This document shows positions 10,004 through 17,612 of a stretch of 64,000 nucleotides of DNA, one piece after another. The translations under genes and the position numbers were made by a program. Source of the DNA: JAGQPD01 sp020426865 (GTDB lineage: Bacteria > Planctomycetota > Planctomycetia > Pirellulales > Pirellulaceae); contig JAWKTN010000002.1 in NCBI GenBank assembly GCA_041399065.1, forward strand, positions 806,001 through 870,000. Reading direction: 5' to 3'. Below the pieces are notes generated by a model. It worked only from the letters and a program-made list of their open reading frames with translations. It was not told the origin of the DNA and ran no database searches. Positions within the stretch are counted from its first letter, which is position 1. Every line of letters begins with the position of its first letter.

Positions 10004-10909
10004 ATGCACAGATGGTACGACTCCAAAACCGGTCGCTGGATCAGCGAGGATCCGATCGGGTTCGCGGCAGGCGATGCGAATCTGACGAGGTATGTGACGA
10101 ACGAAATATTGACGTCGATCGATCCTCGCGGACTTGAGCGAAAGAGGGCCAAAGACGCAATCGAGGACACATACACTTATCAGTTCATCGAAGAAGTCCG
10201 TGAAGACCTTGATGCCCACCCCGTAAACGTTATCAACGTAACAAGTGAGAGCAACGTCGTAAACCTGTTCTTTACGGGAGTCAGGGGAGCTTTCCTCGAA
10301 ATGATTCCGACAGGAATTGACGCAGCTTATTCGGATGCGCGCGAACAATTCCGCGAGAAAATCGGAGGCGGAAACACATTTGAGAAGGGTGTATACTCGT
10401 TTGGCATTGGTCTTTCGTATTGCGGCCAAGGATTCACCAACTATGCATTTGACGTTGCAAGGCATTACTCTGCCCCAGGCGTAGAGACGGTAGAAAACGC
10501 TTTACACGCGAGCGAAACTATCGTTGCCGCGATCGACCTGGTTAACAAACGGAACGTCACTCAGGGCATCACAACTGTATTGCCACCGACGGAAAGAAGC
10601 TGGGAAGAGCATAAGGTTCGGTTGTATAGTGACCTCAAGATTCACTTTGGTCTTGACATACCATTTCGGCGAAAAGACGAAAACGTGAGAACGCTCGTAG
10701 CGAACGAATATCAGAAGCTAATAGAGAACCGAACTCTAAAATACCTTGGCTATGAGAGAACGGCGCACGAGTACTATCATTTTTACGAGTACGGTTCTTA
10801 CCTATATCTGTTCGGTGCTGACGGAAAGCTGGTTTCCCGCTGGTCGCCTGTAACCGAAGAACGAGCGTACAACAACATTATGAAAAAACTATGCAAGGAA
10901 TCCGAATGA
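10004..10909 (+). CDS. Orphan Rhs C-terminal tip B: conserved core end plus unknown toxin domain
   Basis: This is an intact frame of 301 residues. Residues 1-42 are the closing segment of an Rhs core (HRWYDSKTGRWISEDPIGFA, GDANLTRYVT, SIDPRGLE), and the remaining 260 are a variable domain. I do not recognise the toxin; there is no HNH, no obvious membrane pore, and the C-terminus is rich in Tyr, His and charged residues (RTAHEYYHFYEYGSYLYLF). No YD repeats precede it. The start is the ATG at 10004 inside the element's conserved right flank, with no clear ribosome binding site, so the tip may be silent and used only after recombination into an intact rhs gene. Its stop overlaps the next gene's ATG (ATGA), typical of toxin-immunity pairs. 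Codon use appears more AT-rich than in the housekeeping genes. Confidence 0.7.
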   Translation: MHRWYDSKTGRWISEDPIGFAAGDANLTRYVTNEILTSIDPRGLERKRAKDAIEDTYTYQFIEEVREDLDAHPVNVINVTSESNVVNLFFTGVRGAFLEMIPTGIDAAYSDAREQFREKIGGGNTFEKGVYSFGIGLSYCGQGFTNYAFDVARHYSAPGVETVENALHASETIVAAIDLVNKRNVTQGITTVLPPTERSWEEHKVRLYSDLKIHFGLDIPFRRKDENVRTLVANEYQKLIENRTLKYLGYERTAHEYYHFYEYGSYLYLFGADGKLVSRWSPVTEERAYNNIMKKLCKESE

Positions 10910-11538
10910 TCTCAGGCCACGTAGACACGTCAACGATAATTCGCCTATGTAAATTGCCTATTATCTATGTCCGACAGGTGTTTGGATGCATATCTGACGT
11001 GGAATCTGAAGGCGAGGATATTTTTTACGGTGGACCGCGTCCAGTCTATTGCTTCTACTTCGGCGAAGCACTTGACTATTGTTTAGCCGTGTCTGCGTCC
11101 AGTTACGAGCTAGTTTTCTGCATTTGCAGTGGCGATGACAAAGACGCACAGGTAATCCGATTCGCAAACGATGGTGTACGGCCAGTTTGCCCAGAATTCA
11201 CGTATAGCGGAATGTTTGATTTGCGAGATGTGGTATGTCCTGTGCCCGAATGGCGATTCTTGGAAGTTAGCCGTGTGGTCGTTATCGAAACCGTTGTCGC
11301 GCCTCGAATAATTGGGCTATGCTTCTCGTTGGCGTTTGGAACGCGAATCGGTATGTTTGTGAATGAGTTTCCACATCTCACGCTTACGTTCAATCATAGC
11401 TGCGAGGGTATAATAGACCAGGCGCGCCACGCGTCAAATTTGGAACTCGTGCGCATAACGGAACATACATTACTCAATGGTCAGGGAAAGACGCCGCTTG
11501 ACAAAGTGGATTGGTACGATTGGCTAAGAGAAAGCTAG
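10906..11538 (+). CDS. Putative immunity protein for Rhs tip B
   Basis: The ATG at 10906 overlaps the toxin stop in an ATGA junction, giving 210 residues; an upstream in-frame ATG at 10891 would lie inside the toxin gene. There is no signal peptide. The sequence is hydrophobic-beta in character (VFCICSGDD, FLEVSRVVVIETVV) and fits a compact cytoplasmic fold. No known immunity family is recognised. The function is inferred only from the translational coupling to the Rhs tip. Like the toxin it is AT-rich compared with surrounding genes, which suggests that the pair was acquired together. Confidence 0.55.
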   Translation: MISGHVDTSTIIRLCKLPIIYVRQVFGCISDVESEGEDIFYGGPRPVYCFYFGEALDYCLAVSASSYELVFCICSGDDKDAQVIRFANDGVRPVCPEFTYSGMFDLRDVVCPVPEWRFLEVSRVVVIETVVAPRIIGLCFSLAFGTRIGMFVNEFPHLTLTFNHSCEGIIDQARHASNLELVRITEHTLLNGQGKTPLDKVDWYDWLRES

Positions 11539-11670
11539 AGAGACGCCATTGGGTGCTTCGCACGTCGAAGCCATCTTCACCTTTATCGTCACAAGAATGC
11601 CACGTGAGGCAAGAATGATCGGGCCATCCCTGGGATCGCTCGGGAATAGTCAACAAAGGAGCGAACGGAC

Positions 11671-12249
11671 ATGTTGTTTCACCATTTGACAATCGTATGC
11701 GCGGCGATTCTTTGTGCAGCGTCCGGCGTGTCCCGTTGTCTTGGTGCAGACTCTGAATCCCGAATCTTGTTTCCCCGATTGACTCAGGCCGCAACTCGCG
11801 ACAAATATGGAAGCGAAACGGTCGGCACATTTACGTACGGTGGCAGATTCCTATGCAAGTCGGACAAGGTTATGCTGGTCCGCTTTTTGGACGAGAACCT
11901 AGATGCCTACATAGACGGTTGGGTTGATGCGTCAGGAGTTGTTGAGCTTGGGGACGCCGTGCCATACTTCACAAGGAGAGCTACGGAGAATCCGTATGAT
12001 GACCACGCGCTAATGTGTCGCGGTGTCGCAAATTGGGAGCTACGCAAGAAGGAAATAGCAATTCAGGATATCATTCGAGCAATTCGGCTGCGTCCTGATG
12101 CGCTCAAGTACTTCGTCTACGCGTCATATTTGCAGAGGATGGGAAACTACGATTCGGCCGCTAGGAACTATTCAAAGTCTCTCGAACTCGCAGTCAGGCC
12201 GACGGCGATTCAATACAACGAAGAGGTAAATGGAGGGTCTATAATTTGA
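11671..12249 (+). CDS. Secreted TPR-like protein, possibly cut at its 3' end
   Basis: The ATG at 11671 is preceded by AAAGGAGCG. Residues 1-25 form a signal peptide (hydrophobic LTIVCAAILCAASGV). Residues 35-90 contain an SH3-like segment (YIDGWVDASGVVEL). Residues 95-180 carry two TPR-type helices (PYDDHALMCRGVANWELRK, YLQRMGNYDSAARNYSKSL). The protein would be exported and mediate protein contacts; no enzymatic motif is visible. The frame ends a few bases before an IS66 remnant on the other strand, so the natural C-terminus may be missing. It lies downstream of the immunity gene, but its signal peptide argues against an immunity role. Confidence 0.6.
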   Translation: MLFHHLTIVCAAILCAASGVSRCLGADSESRILFPRLTQAATRDKYGSETVGTFTYGGRFLCKSDKVMLVRFLDENLDAYIDGWVDASGVVELGDAVPYFTRRATENPYDDHALMCRGVANWELRKKEIAIQDIIRAIRLRPDALKYFVYASYLQRMGNYDSAARNYSKSLELAVRPTAIQYNEEVNGGSII

Positions 12250-12563
12250 ACTTGCTTGATCGTCGTCAATTTCGTATTCGATGATTTCATCAACACGGTC
12301 GGGTGGGAGCGGTTCTCGCAGATGTTGCTCGTGTCCGGGCTGGGCCCCGCGGCGCGGTTTCTTTCGCCGTCCCGGTTTCTTGTTTTTCGGTCTGGGTTTG
12401 ACGACATCGCTTGAGGGTGGCTTGGAGGAAGTGGAGGAATCTTTCTTCGCTGCGGCGAGTGCCAGCTCCAACTCGGCAATCCTCGCCGCCTGCTCCTCCT
12501 GCCTCGCCGCCTGCTCGGAAACAGTGCTCGCAGTTCCTCAATGATCCGTTTGCTACCATTCAT
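12250..12563 (-). pseudogene. IS66-family transposase N-terminal remnant
   Basis: Read on the minus strand, the remnant begins with MNGSKRIIEELRAL at 12563, shifts frame near 12505 and then gives a coiled-coil stretch ending in the IS66 signature KDSSTSSKPPSSDVVKP followed by RRGAQPGHEQHLREPLPPD. This is the leucine-zipper and zinc-finger-proximal N-terminus of IS66 TnpC transposases. The remaining ~400 residues, including the DDE core, are missing after about 12257. It marks the right border of the accessory region. Confidence 0.8.
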
Positions 12564-12568
12564 CGCGG

Positions 12569-12905
12569 AACAGTAGCAAAAAACCTAAACTAGGGCTCTA
12601 ACAATCTCGAACCGTGAACGGTTACAAAATCTTTTCTTCGGCACGTTCGCTGGAGCTGGGTGACGGCGATGATTCTAGAGCGGGGGTTGAAGGGCCCGAC
12701 CCAGATTGGGCGATGAAAAGAATTTTTCCATCTGCCGTGTAACATCGGAACCGAAATCGCGCTATTGGGCAGCGGTCAGGTATTTCCCGGCTCTATAAGT
12801 CCGTCTTGGTGAAACGGCGTGACGCCCATCGGCCACCAGTTCCTGCAAAGGAATTCGGCCTCAGTGCGCAGCCGTCGGATTGAATCTCGTTTTAGGAGCG
12901 TAGAC
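12569..12905. other. Intergenic stretch upstream of the RTX protein
   Basis: No gene is supported. The last 90 bases are open in frame with the next gene, but the encoded MTPIGHQFLQ leader has no signal character and the ATG at 12906 is preferred. Promoter elements were not identified. Confidence 0.4.
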
Positions 12906-14966
12906 ATGTTTCGTCGTGCAAGCAATCGTCGTGGTCGTTTTTCCGGTCGCCCTGCCGCACTACTAGGTCGAAAATTCTCCGCGGAGAGGCTCGAAGAGCG
13001 AACCCTGATGGCTACCGACGTGAGCGTTAGCTTCAATACGTCGGACCGGATCCTTCGCATCGATGGAACCGACAACGACGACTCGGTAATTGTCTACAAT
13101 CAGTCGGGACAGATTAGCGTTCAGGTAGGTGTACAAGATGACTATGGAATCACGGTCATTGACGGAGCGAGTGTTTCGACCGCAACGTCTCTGGACGTCC
13201 ATCAAATCGCGATGGCGCAATTCATGGGCTACGCTGGCAAGGACCAGATTGAGATGTCCGAGTCGCCCGATGTAACGATTGCCAATGCGTTACCAATGTG
13301 GGCTATGGGCGGCGCGGGAGACGATATCATTAAAGGTGGATCGGCCGCCGATGAACTCTATGGTGGACTTGGCAAGGATGCTCTGTTCGGGAACGCCGGG
13401 AATGACAAATTAGTCGGTGGATACAACATCACGGATGAGGCCGCCTCCCTCGATCATACCCTTGGCCTCTATACAACCAACAACCTCTGGCGGAACGCCA
13501 CCGGGCAAGGAGAGGTCTGGCTCAAGGACAAATTCAATCGCTGGTACTATATCAAGCCAAACGGCGAATTGATCCGCTCCACAAATGGTTCGGCGGCCGG
13601 CGAGGTAGTGACCATTCTGGACCCCTCCTACCATCGCGATGTCTTCCAATTGGTGAACGCCTACGACATCACTCATCGACGAGACATTGACTTCTACCTG
13701 ATTTCGGCTGGGCTGCTGGACCGCAATTTTGACCTGTACGCGACGGACAATCTCTATACGAATTGGGGTGGTCGAAATGAGAAGTGGATCATGAGCAACG
13801 TGGGTTGGTTCTACATTCTCCCCGATGGTTCCTTGTATCACTGGGACGGATCAGGACAGGCAACGGGACAATTCCAGGTGGACCTTTCCCCATCGTTCTA
13901 CGAGGACATCAGCGCGCTTGTGGATGCAGCCAGCGTGGATAGTGGCCTGCTTGACGAGGACACGTTATTCGGCGGCAACGGCAACGACCGACTTTACGGA
14001 TATGCCGACCGCGATACGCTTGTCGGGGAACGGGGCAACGATCTGCTATACGGCGGCACGGGCAACGACACGTTGTGGGGCGCGGGCGCCGATAACATGT
14101 ATTCGTACCTGGACGGACGGAATGGCCTATACGGTCAGGCTGGCAATGACAACCTCTACGGCGGAAATGGTCCGGACTCCATGGACGGCGGCGCCGGAAA
14201 CGATGGAATGTTCGGTGGTGGCGGGACGAATCTCATGTATGGCGGCAAAGGCGCCGACCGGTTTATCGATTGGGCAGGCGAATCCAATACGATCTCCGAT
14301 CTCGAGGCCCAGGACGCAACGCTGTTATTCCGCAATGGCGGAAAGATCACCAACGCGAAAGATTTTGGCGTCTTTTCGCAATCCCAGCCTTACAACTTCA
14401 ATGCGGGATTCTGGACTCTCATCGAGGTCACGAACATCGACCGCTACCTGCAAGTCCTGCACCGCAGGCTCAACAATACGAGGCTGCTTGAAAGACCAGA
14501 CGGAAATTCCTATACGTTCATTCGGCAGGGTCAACAAACGAGCGGTGATGTGGAGATCCTCGGCATGAACGACGGCTTTGGTAGAATTACCATCGGACAG
14601 GGACGGGCTGCGCAAATGGCATTCGGCGATATGCTGCGGACACTATATCACGAAATAGGGCACAGCTGGGGCGTTGTCTCCGTGAACCCGTTCTTCCAGG
14701 ACTTTCTCGGCCTCAGCGGCTGGAGACGTAGTGCGACAAATCCCGGCTTTGGTTTTGCCGCATCGACAGCCATTAATGATAACTGGTGGTACCGAATCAA
14801 TGCGAGATTTGCGCGAGATTACGGAAGGCTCAATCCGGCCGAGGACTATGCCACGACTTGGGAAACGTACTTTATGGAACTCTACGACGACAATACTCAA
14901 GGCAACACGCGCGTCCCGTCCAAGTACGATAACTTGGACCGGCTCTTTGCCACATTGTGGACATAG
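12906..14966 (+). CDS. Large secreted RTX (GGxGxD) protein with C-terminal HExxH metalloprotease-like domain
   Basis: The ATG at 12906 gives 686 residues. The N-terminus (MFRRASNRRGRF, then ERLEERTLMA) is the planctomycete export-type leader with an LE-R-L motif. RTX calcium-binding nonapeptides occur in two blocks, about residues 135-175 (GGAGDDIIKGG, GNAGNDKLVGG) and 355-455 (GGNGNDRLYG through GGKGADRF). Between them lies an insert containing two related ~90-residue units, each with a Leu-Tyr-x-Thr-[TD]-Asn-Leu motif followed by W-[FY]-Y-I. The C-terminus carries TLYHEIGHSWG (about residues 579-589), a zinc-binding HExxH. By composition it would be a calcium-stabilised surface or extracellular protein with protease potential; a third zinc ligand was not identified, so activity is unproven. 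It is flanked by non-coding DNA and is probably monocistronic. Confidence 0.8.
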   Translation: MFRRASNRRGRFSGRPAALLGRKFSAERLEERTLMATDVSVSFNTSDRILRIDGTDNDDSVIVYNQSGQISVQVGVQDDYGITVIDGASVSTATSLDVHQIAMAQFMGYAGKDQIEMSESPDVTIANALPMWAMGGAGDDIIKGGSAADELYGGLGKDALFGNAGNDKLVGGYNITDEAASLDHTLGLYTTNNLWRNATGQGEVWLKDKFNRWYYIKPNGELIRSTNGSAAGEVVTILDPSYHRDVFQLVNAYDITHRRDIDFYLISAGLLDRNFDLYATDNLYTNWGGRNEKWIMSNVGWFYILPDGSLYHWDGSGQATGQFQVDLSPSFYEDISALVDAASVDSGLLDEDTLFGGNGNDRLYGYADRDTLVGERGNDLLYGGTGNDTLWGAGADNMYSYLDGRNGLYGQAGNDNLYGGNGPDSMDGGAGNDGMFGGGGTNLMYGGKGADRFIDWAGESNTISDLEAQDATLLFRNGGKITNAKDFGVFSQSQPYNFNAGFWTLIEVTNIDRYLQVLHRRLNNTRLLERPDGNSYTFIRQGQQTSGDVEILGMNDGFGRITIGQGRAAQMAFGDMLRTLYHEIGHSWGVVSVNPFFQDFLGLSGWRRSATNPGFGFAASTAINDNWWYRINARFARDYGRLNPAEDYATTWETYFMELYDDNTQGNTRVPSKYDNLDRLFATLWT

Positions 14967-15003
14967 ATCATCGCTGCCGAATATGCGGCAATTACACGGC
15001 AGC

Positions 15004-15597
15004 TCATTGGGCGTCAAGCCAGGCAATGACGTGACGGCGAGTCATAAAATACCACAGCAGAATGGGGTAGATCAAACCGACAAGTCCGCCGATAGCCCCG
15101 GCAATCGCCCCCACGACAACGGGAGAACCGGCCCCGAATTCATTGACGGCGGGCCAGATGAACATCACAAGGTTGACAATCGCACCTACTACTCCCGACA
15201 CGATGGAGTAGATGGCATAGGCAATCGATAACGTCCGGCCGCTCCGCTTGCCTCTTAGCAGATTGATTCCCGCAACAATACCGACGACCAGGAACACAAA
15301 ACCGATTGTCATCATGCCAATCATGAAAGCGCGGTATCCGGGGTTGTTTGCCAGGGCGTCCATCGCCGGATTGGGCTGCCCCGTCTCCAAAGCCTTAGGA
15401 TCAACAAACAACACAACGGTACTGAACATCAGGCCGCACAATCCGAGTAGCCCGAAGACGATGTTGAGCACACCAAACACGACCGTCGAAACCGGCCGAT
15501 CTTTCGGTACGTTCGTCCTTGCATTGGCTCCCATCCCAGGTACCACCGGTGCTTCGTACGGATTGGGGTTCGTCGGGCTTGGCAATGGATCGTTCAC
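15004..15597 (-). CDS. Small integral membrane protein with four predicted helices
   Basis: This protein of 197 residues has a Pro/Asn-rich cytoplasmic N-terminus (DPLPSPTNPNPYEAP) common in planctomycete membrane proteins, then hydrophobic segments near residues 38-62, 92-114, 123-147 and 160-188. A small loop with GKRSGRTL joins the second and third helices. No catalytic motif is seen, and no family is recognised with confidence. It is convergent with the RTX gene, 37 bases away, and no partner gene is on its own strand. Confidence 0.75.
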   Translation of the reverse strand: MNDPLPSPTNPNPYEAPVVPGMGANARTNVPKDRPVSTVVFGVLNIVFGLLGLCGLMFSTVVLFVDPKALETGQPNPAMDALANNPGYRAFMIGMMTIGFVFLVVGIVAGINLLRGKRSGRTLSIAYAIYSIVSGVVGAIVNLVMFIWPAVNEFGAGSPVVVGAIAGAIGGLVGLIYPILLWYFMTRRHVIAWLDAQ

Positions 15598-15806
15598 GAC
15601 TTGGTTACCTCAAATTGGTTACGTCAAAAATAGGGCGGCGGATTTTGAATGGCCGTCATCCGCGATTTGACGACTTCCGTCTCGAAGGCGGCAGCGCATA
15701 ACGGGTGTCGTCGCTCGATCTCTCCGAACCAAGTCGGTACCGCAGGCATCTCAAGTTTCGCCTGCGATGGCGCTTCGCACAAGAGCCTTGCCGTACGATT
15801 CGGGAT

Positions 15807-15906
15807 TCACATAGCTCCAGCCGTGGCCCAAACCCAATCACTCGGCCCAGAGGTGGCCAACACGGGAAAGAACGCCAAGACGGTAGGACACGGCGGAGCG
15901 AGCCGG
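15807..15906. repeat. Interspersed ~100-bp repeat, left copy flanking a Uma2 gene
   Basis: It begins TCACATAGCTCCAGCCGTG and ends GGACACGGCGGAGCGA followed by CCGGG; the same ends bound a second, diverged copy at 16774-16875. The surrounding 15.6-16.2 kb holds no supported gene; the open frame spanning 15705-16196 has no coding character. Confidence 0.7.
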
Positions 15907-16199
15907 GTTTCATTTGGTCACGGCCGTGGCCCGGCAACTCGGACTCCATGTTGAACGTCCACGCGAGCGGCCACCCGCCAATCGCTCCGCCGACGCCGCG
16001 GCTCAACGGCGTGCTGACCGGTGATCTGTACTCGCAACTGGTTCAAGTGCCAGCGGGTCGGCTGGAGCTATGTATTCCAGCGCTGGCAACATCGGGTAAG
16101 AGGCACTACGTGACGTGGCAATCTGGGGGGCCGGAATACCCAGCTGCGTCGGTTCGTGGTAAACTGAAGTTGCATGAAATGAAATCGGGGAAGTGAGTC

Positions 16200-16751
16200 A
16201 TGGATCTGAAATCGCTGCATAAGTACACGTATCGCGAGTACCAGTTTTTTCCTTCCGATGGAAATCGGCACGAAGTGGTGAACGGAGAACACTACATGAA
16301 TCCGGCTCCCTCGACGCGGCACCAAACTGTGTCCCGCCATCTCCAATTCCAACTCTATACCCAGCTGGAACTTCAACAGCGAGGAAAGGTGTTCAATGCA
16401 CCGACGGACGTCGAACTGGCATCGCACGACGTTGTTCAGCCTGATCTGGTTGTTATCCTCACTGCCAACCAGCGGATCATTACCCCCAAGCGGATTCGCG
16501 GTATTCCGGACCTGTGCGTGGAAATCATATCCGAGTCAAACCCAGACTACGACCGCATTTTGAAGCTGGAGATGTATCAACGCTGCGGAGTTCCCGAGTA
16601 TTGGATTGTGGATCCGCAAGAACAGGTTGTCGACGTGTATGTGTTGGCTGATCAAAAAAGTTATACGCACACACGTTGCGCCGAAAGCGTGCTGCGACCG
16701 ACGTTCATCAGCGACGTTGAAATCGATCTCGACAAGATTTGGAGAGACTGA
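16200..16751 (+). CDS. Uma2-family (DUF820) PD-(D/E)XK nuclease-fold protein
   Basis: This protein of 183 residues has the usual Uma2 length. The fold is identified by RHEVVNGEHYMNPAP near residue 22, QPDLVVIL near 80, DLCVEIISESN near 101 and YQRCGVPEYWIVDP near 122. In the restriction-endonuclease-like fold, the Asp of QPDLVV, the Glu of VEIIS and the following Lys in RILKLEMY form the metal-binding site; all are present. Family members are very numerous in planctomycetes and cyanobacteria but have no firmly known role. The start ATG at 16200 is preceded by GGGGAAGTGAG. The gene is bounded on both sides by copies of the same ~100-bp repeat, which suggests that it was moved or duplicated as a unit. 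Confidence 0.9.
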   Translation: MDLKSLHKYTYREYQFFPSDGNRHEVVNGEHYMNPAPSTRHQTVSRHLQFQLYTQLELQQRGKVFNAPTDVELASHDVVQPDLVVILTANQRIITPKRIRGIPDLCVEIISESNPDYDRILKLEMYQRCGVPEYWIVDPQEQVVDVYVLADQKSYTHTRCAESVLRPTFISDVEIDLDKIWRD

Positions 16752-16773
16752 TTGCCGCTCGCAACCGGCGGCG

Positions 16774-16875
16774 TCACATAGCTCCAGCCGTGTCCCAGGC
16801 GCAACCGTTCGGCTTGGCAATGGACAATTGGGGGCAAGAGGGCCAAGGCAGTTGGACACGGCGGAGCGATCCGGG
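16774..16875. repeat. Interspersed ~100-bp repeat, right copy flanking a Uma2 gene
   Basis: It begins 22 bases after the Uma2 stop and shares TCACATAGCTCCAGCCGTG at its left end and GACACGGCGGAGCGA at its right end with 15807-15906; the middle is diverged. From here to 17156 there is no supported gene. Confidence 0.7.
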
Positions 16876-17003
16876 CGGCGACCGCTAGACGGCAGCATTT
16901 CTGCTCCGGATCTTTCTCCGACGGCGTCCGTGGTCGGCCCGCTGGCAATCAACTCAGCCCGGAGATGTCGAGCTACACCCGGCGTCCACCCGGCCTCAGA
17001 CGT

Positions 17004-17068
17004 AATACTTTGTGGTTCGAGGTATTGACACCCAAAGCACGGGCCCAATACTTTGTGGTTCGAGGTAT
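17004..17068. repeat. Pair of extragenic REP-like elements
   Basis: AATACTTTGTGGTTCGAGGT followed by ATT occurs at 17004-17026, and again (lacking the final T) at 17047-17068. Each has AATAC/GTATT ends and shares GGTTCGAGGTAT with single elements at 22185 and 63404. Confidence 0.7.
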
Positions 17069-17156
17069 GATGGTCACGACGGAAGTCGGGAGTGTTAGCG
17101 AAGGGGGTAACACCGGAGGGCTTGCGCCGTACCGCTGGGACTGGCGTCAGGCTGAG

Positions 17157-17612
17157 TCATTCATGGCGGCGTATTCCAGCCACTTCGGGTCCATCAATGT
17201 TGGCGATGGCCTGTCGCACTTTTTCCGGGATACGCACCGGTCGTTGGGACGCATAGTCGAACACAACGATCACCGATTCTCCGTCCGCCGCCACTGCCTG
17301 CAAGCTGTCACTATAGACTTGATGTTCAACGATCATGCTGCTTCGCCCCACCTTGGACACACGAGCGCCAACGTGGATTGTATCAGGATAAAACAGTTGC
17401 TTGCGATAGTGACAGGTCGTCGATGCGAGAATCGGCCCCAAGGACAACCCGGTCAGCATTTCATGCATGCCACTCTGTTCGATGTACGCCACACGGCTCG
17501 ATTCAAACCAACGGATCGGAACCGTGTTGTTGACGTGCCCAAGCGCATCTTGATCTCCCCACAGGACAGGGATGGACACAATCACGGCGAAACCTGCGGG
17601 GTGTCTAGTCAA
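17157..17612 (-). CDS. Acyl-CoA thioesterase, 4-hydroxybenzoyl-CoA thioesterase (hot-dog) family
   Basis: This is about 150 residues, the usual length for a hot-dog thioesterase. The active-site region VLWGDQDALGHVNNTVPIRW contains the Asp and the HVNN motif typical of the YbgC/FadM group, and a second conserved stretch reads FYPDTIHVGARVSKVGRSSM. The protein would hydrolyse an acyl-CoA in the cytoplasm; the natural substrate is unknown. The likely start is the TTG at 17612, which overlaps the stop of the topoisomerase VI A gene by eight bases, so the two are probably translated in tandem. There is no evident functional link to topoisomerase VI. Confidence 0.85.
   Translation of the reverse strand: MTRHPAGFAVIVSIPVLWGDQDALGHVNNTVPIRWFESSRVAYIEQSGMHEMLTGLSLGPILASTTCHYRKQLFYPDTIHVGARVSKVGRSSMIVEHQVYSDSLQAVAADGESVIVVFDYASQRPVRIPEKVRQAIANIDGPEVAGIRRHE

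Noticed and set aside
15705..16196. 163-codon frame before the Uma2 gene
   Set aside because: It spans an interspersed repeat and has no coding pattern; composition matches neither neighbour.
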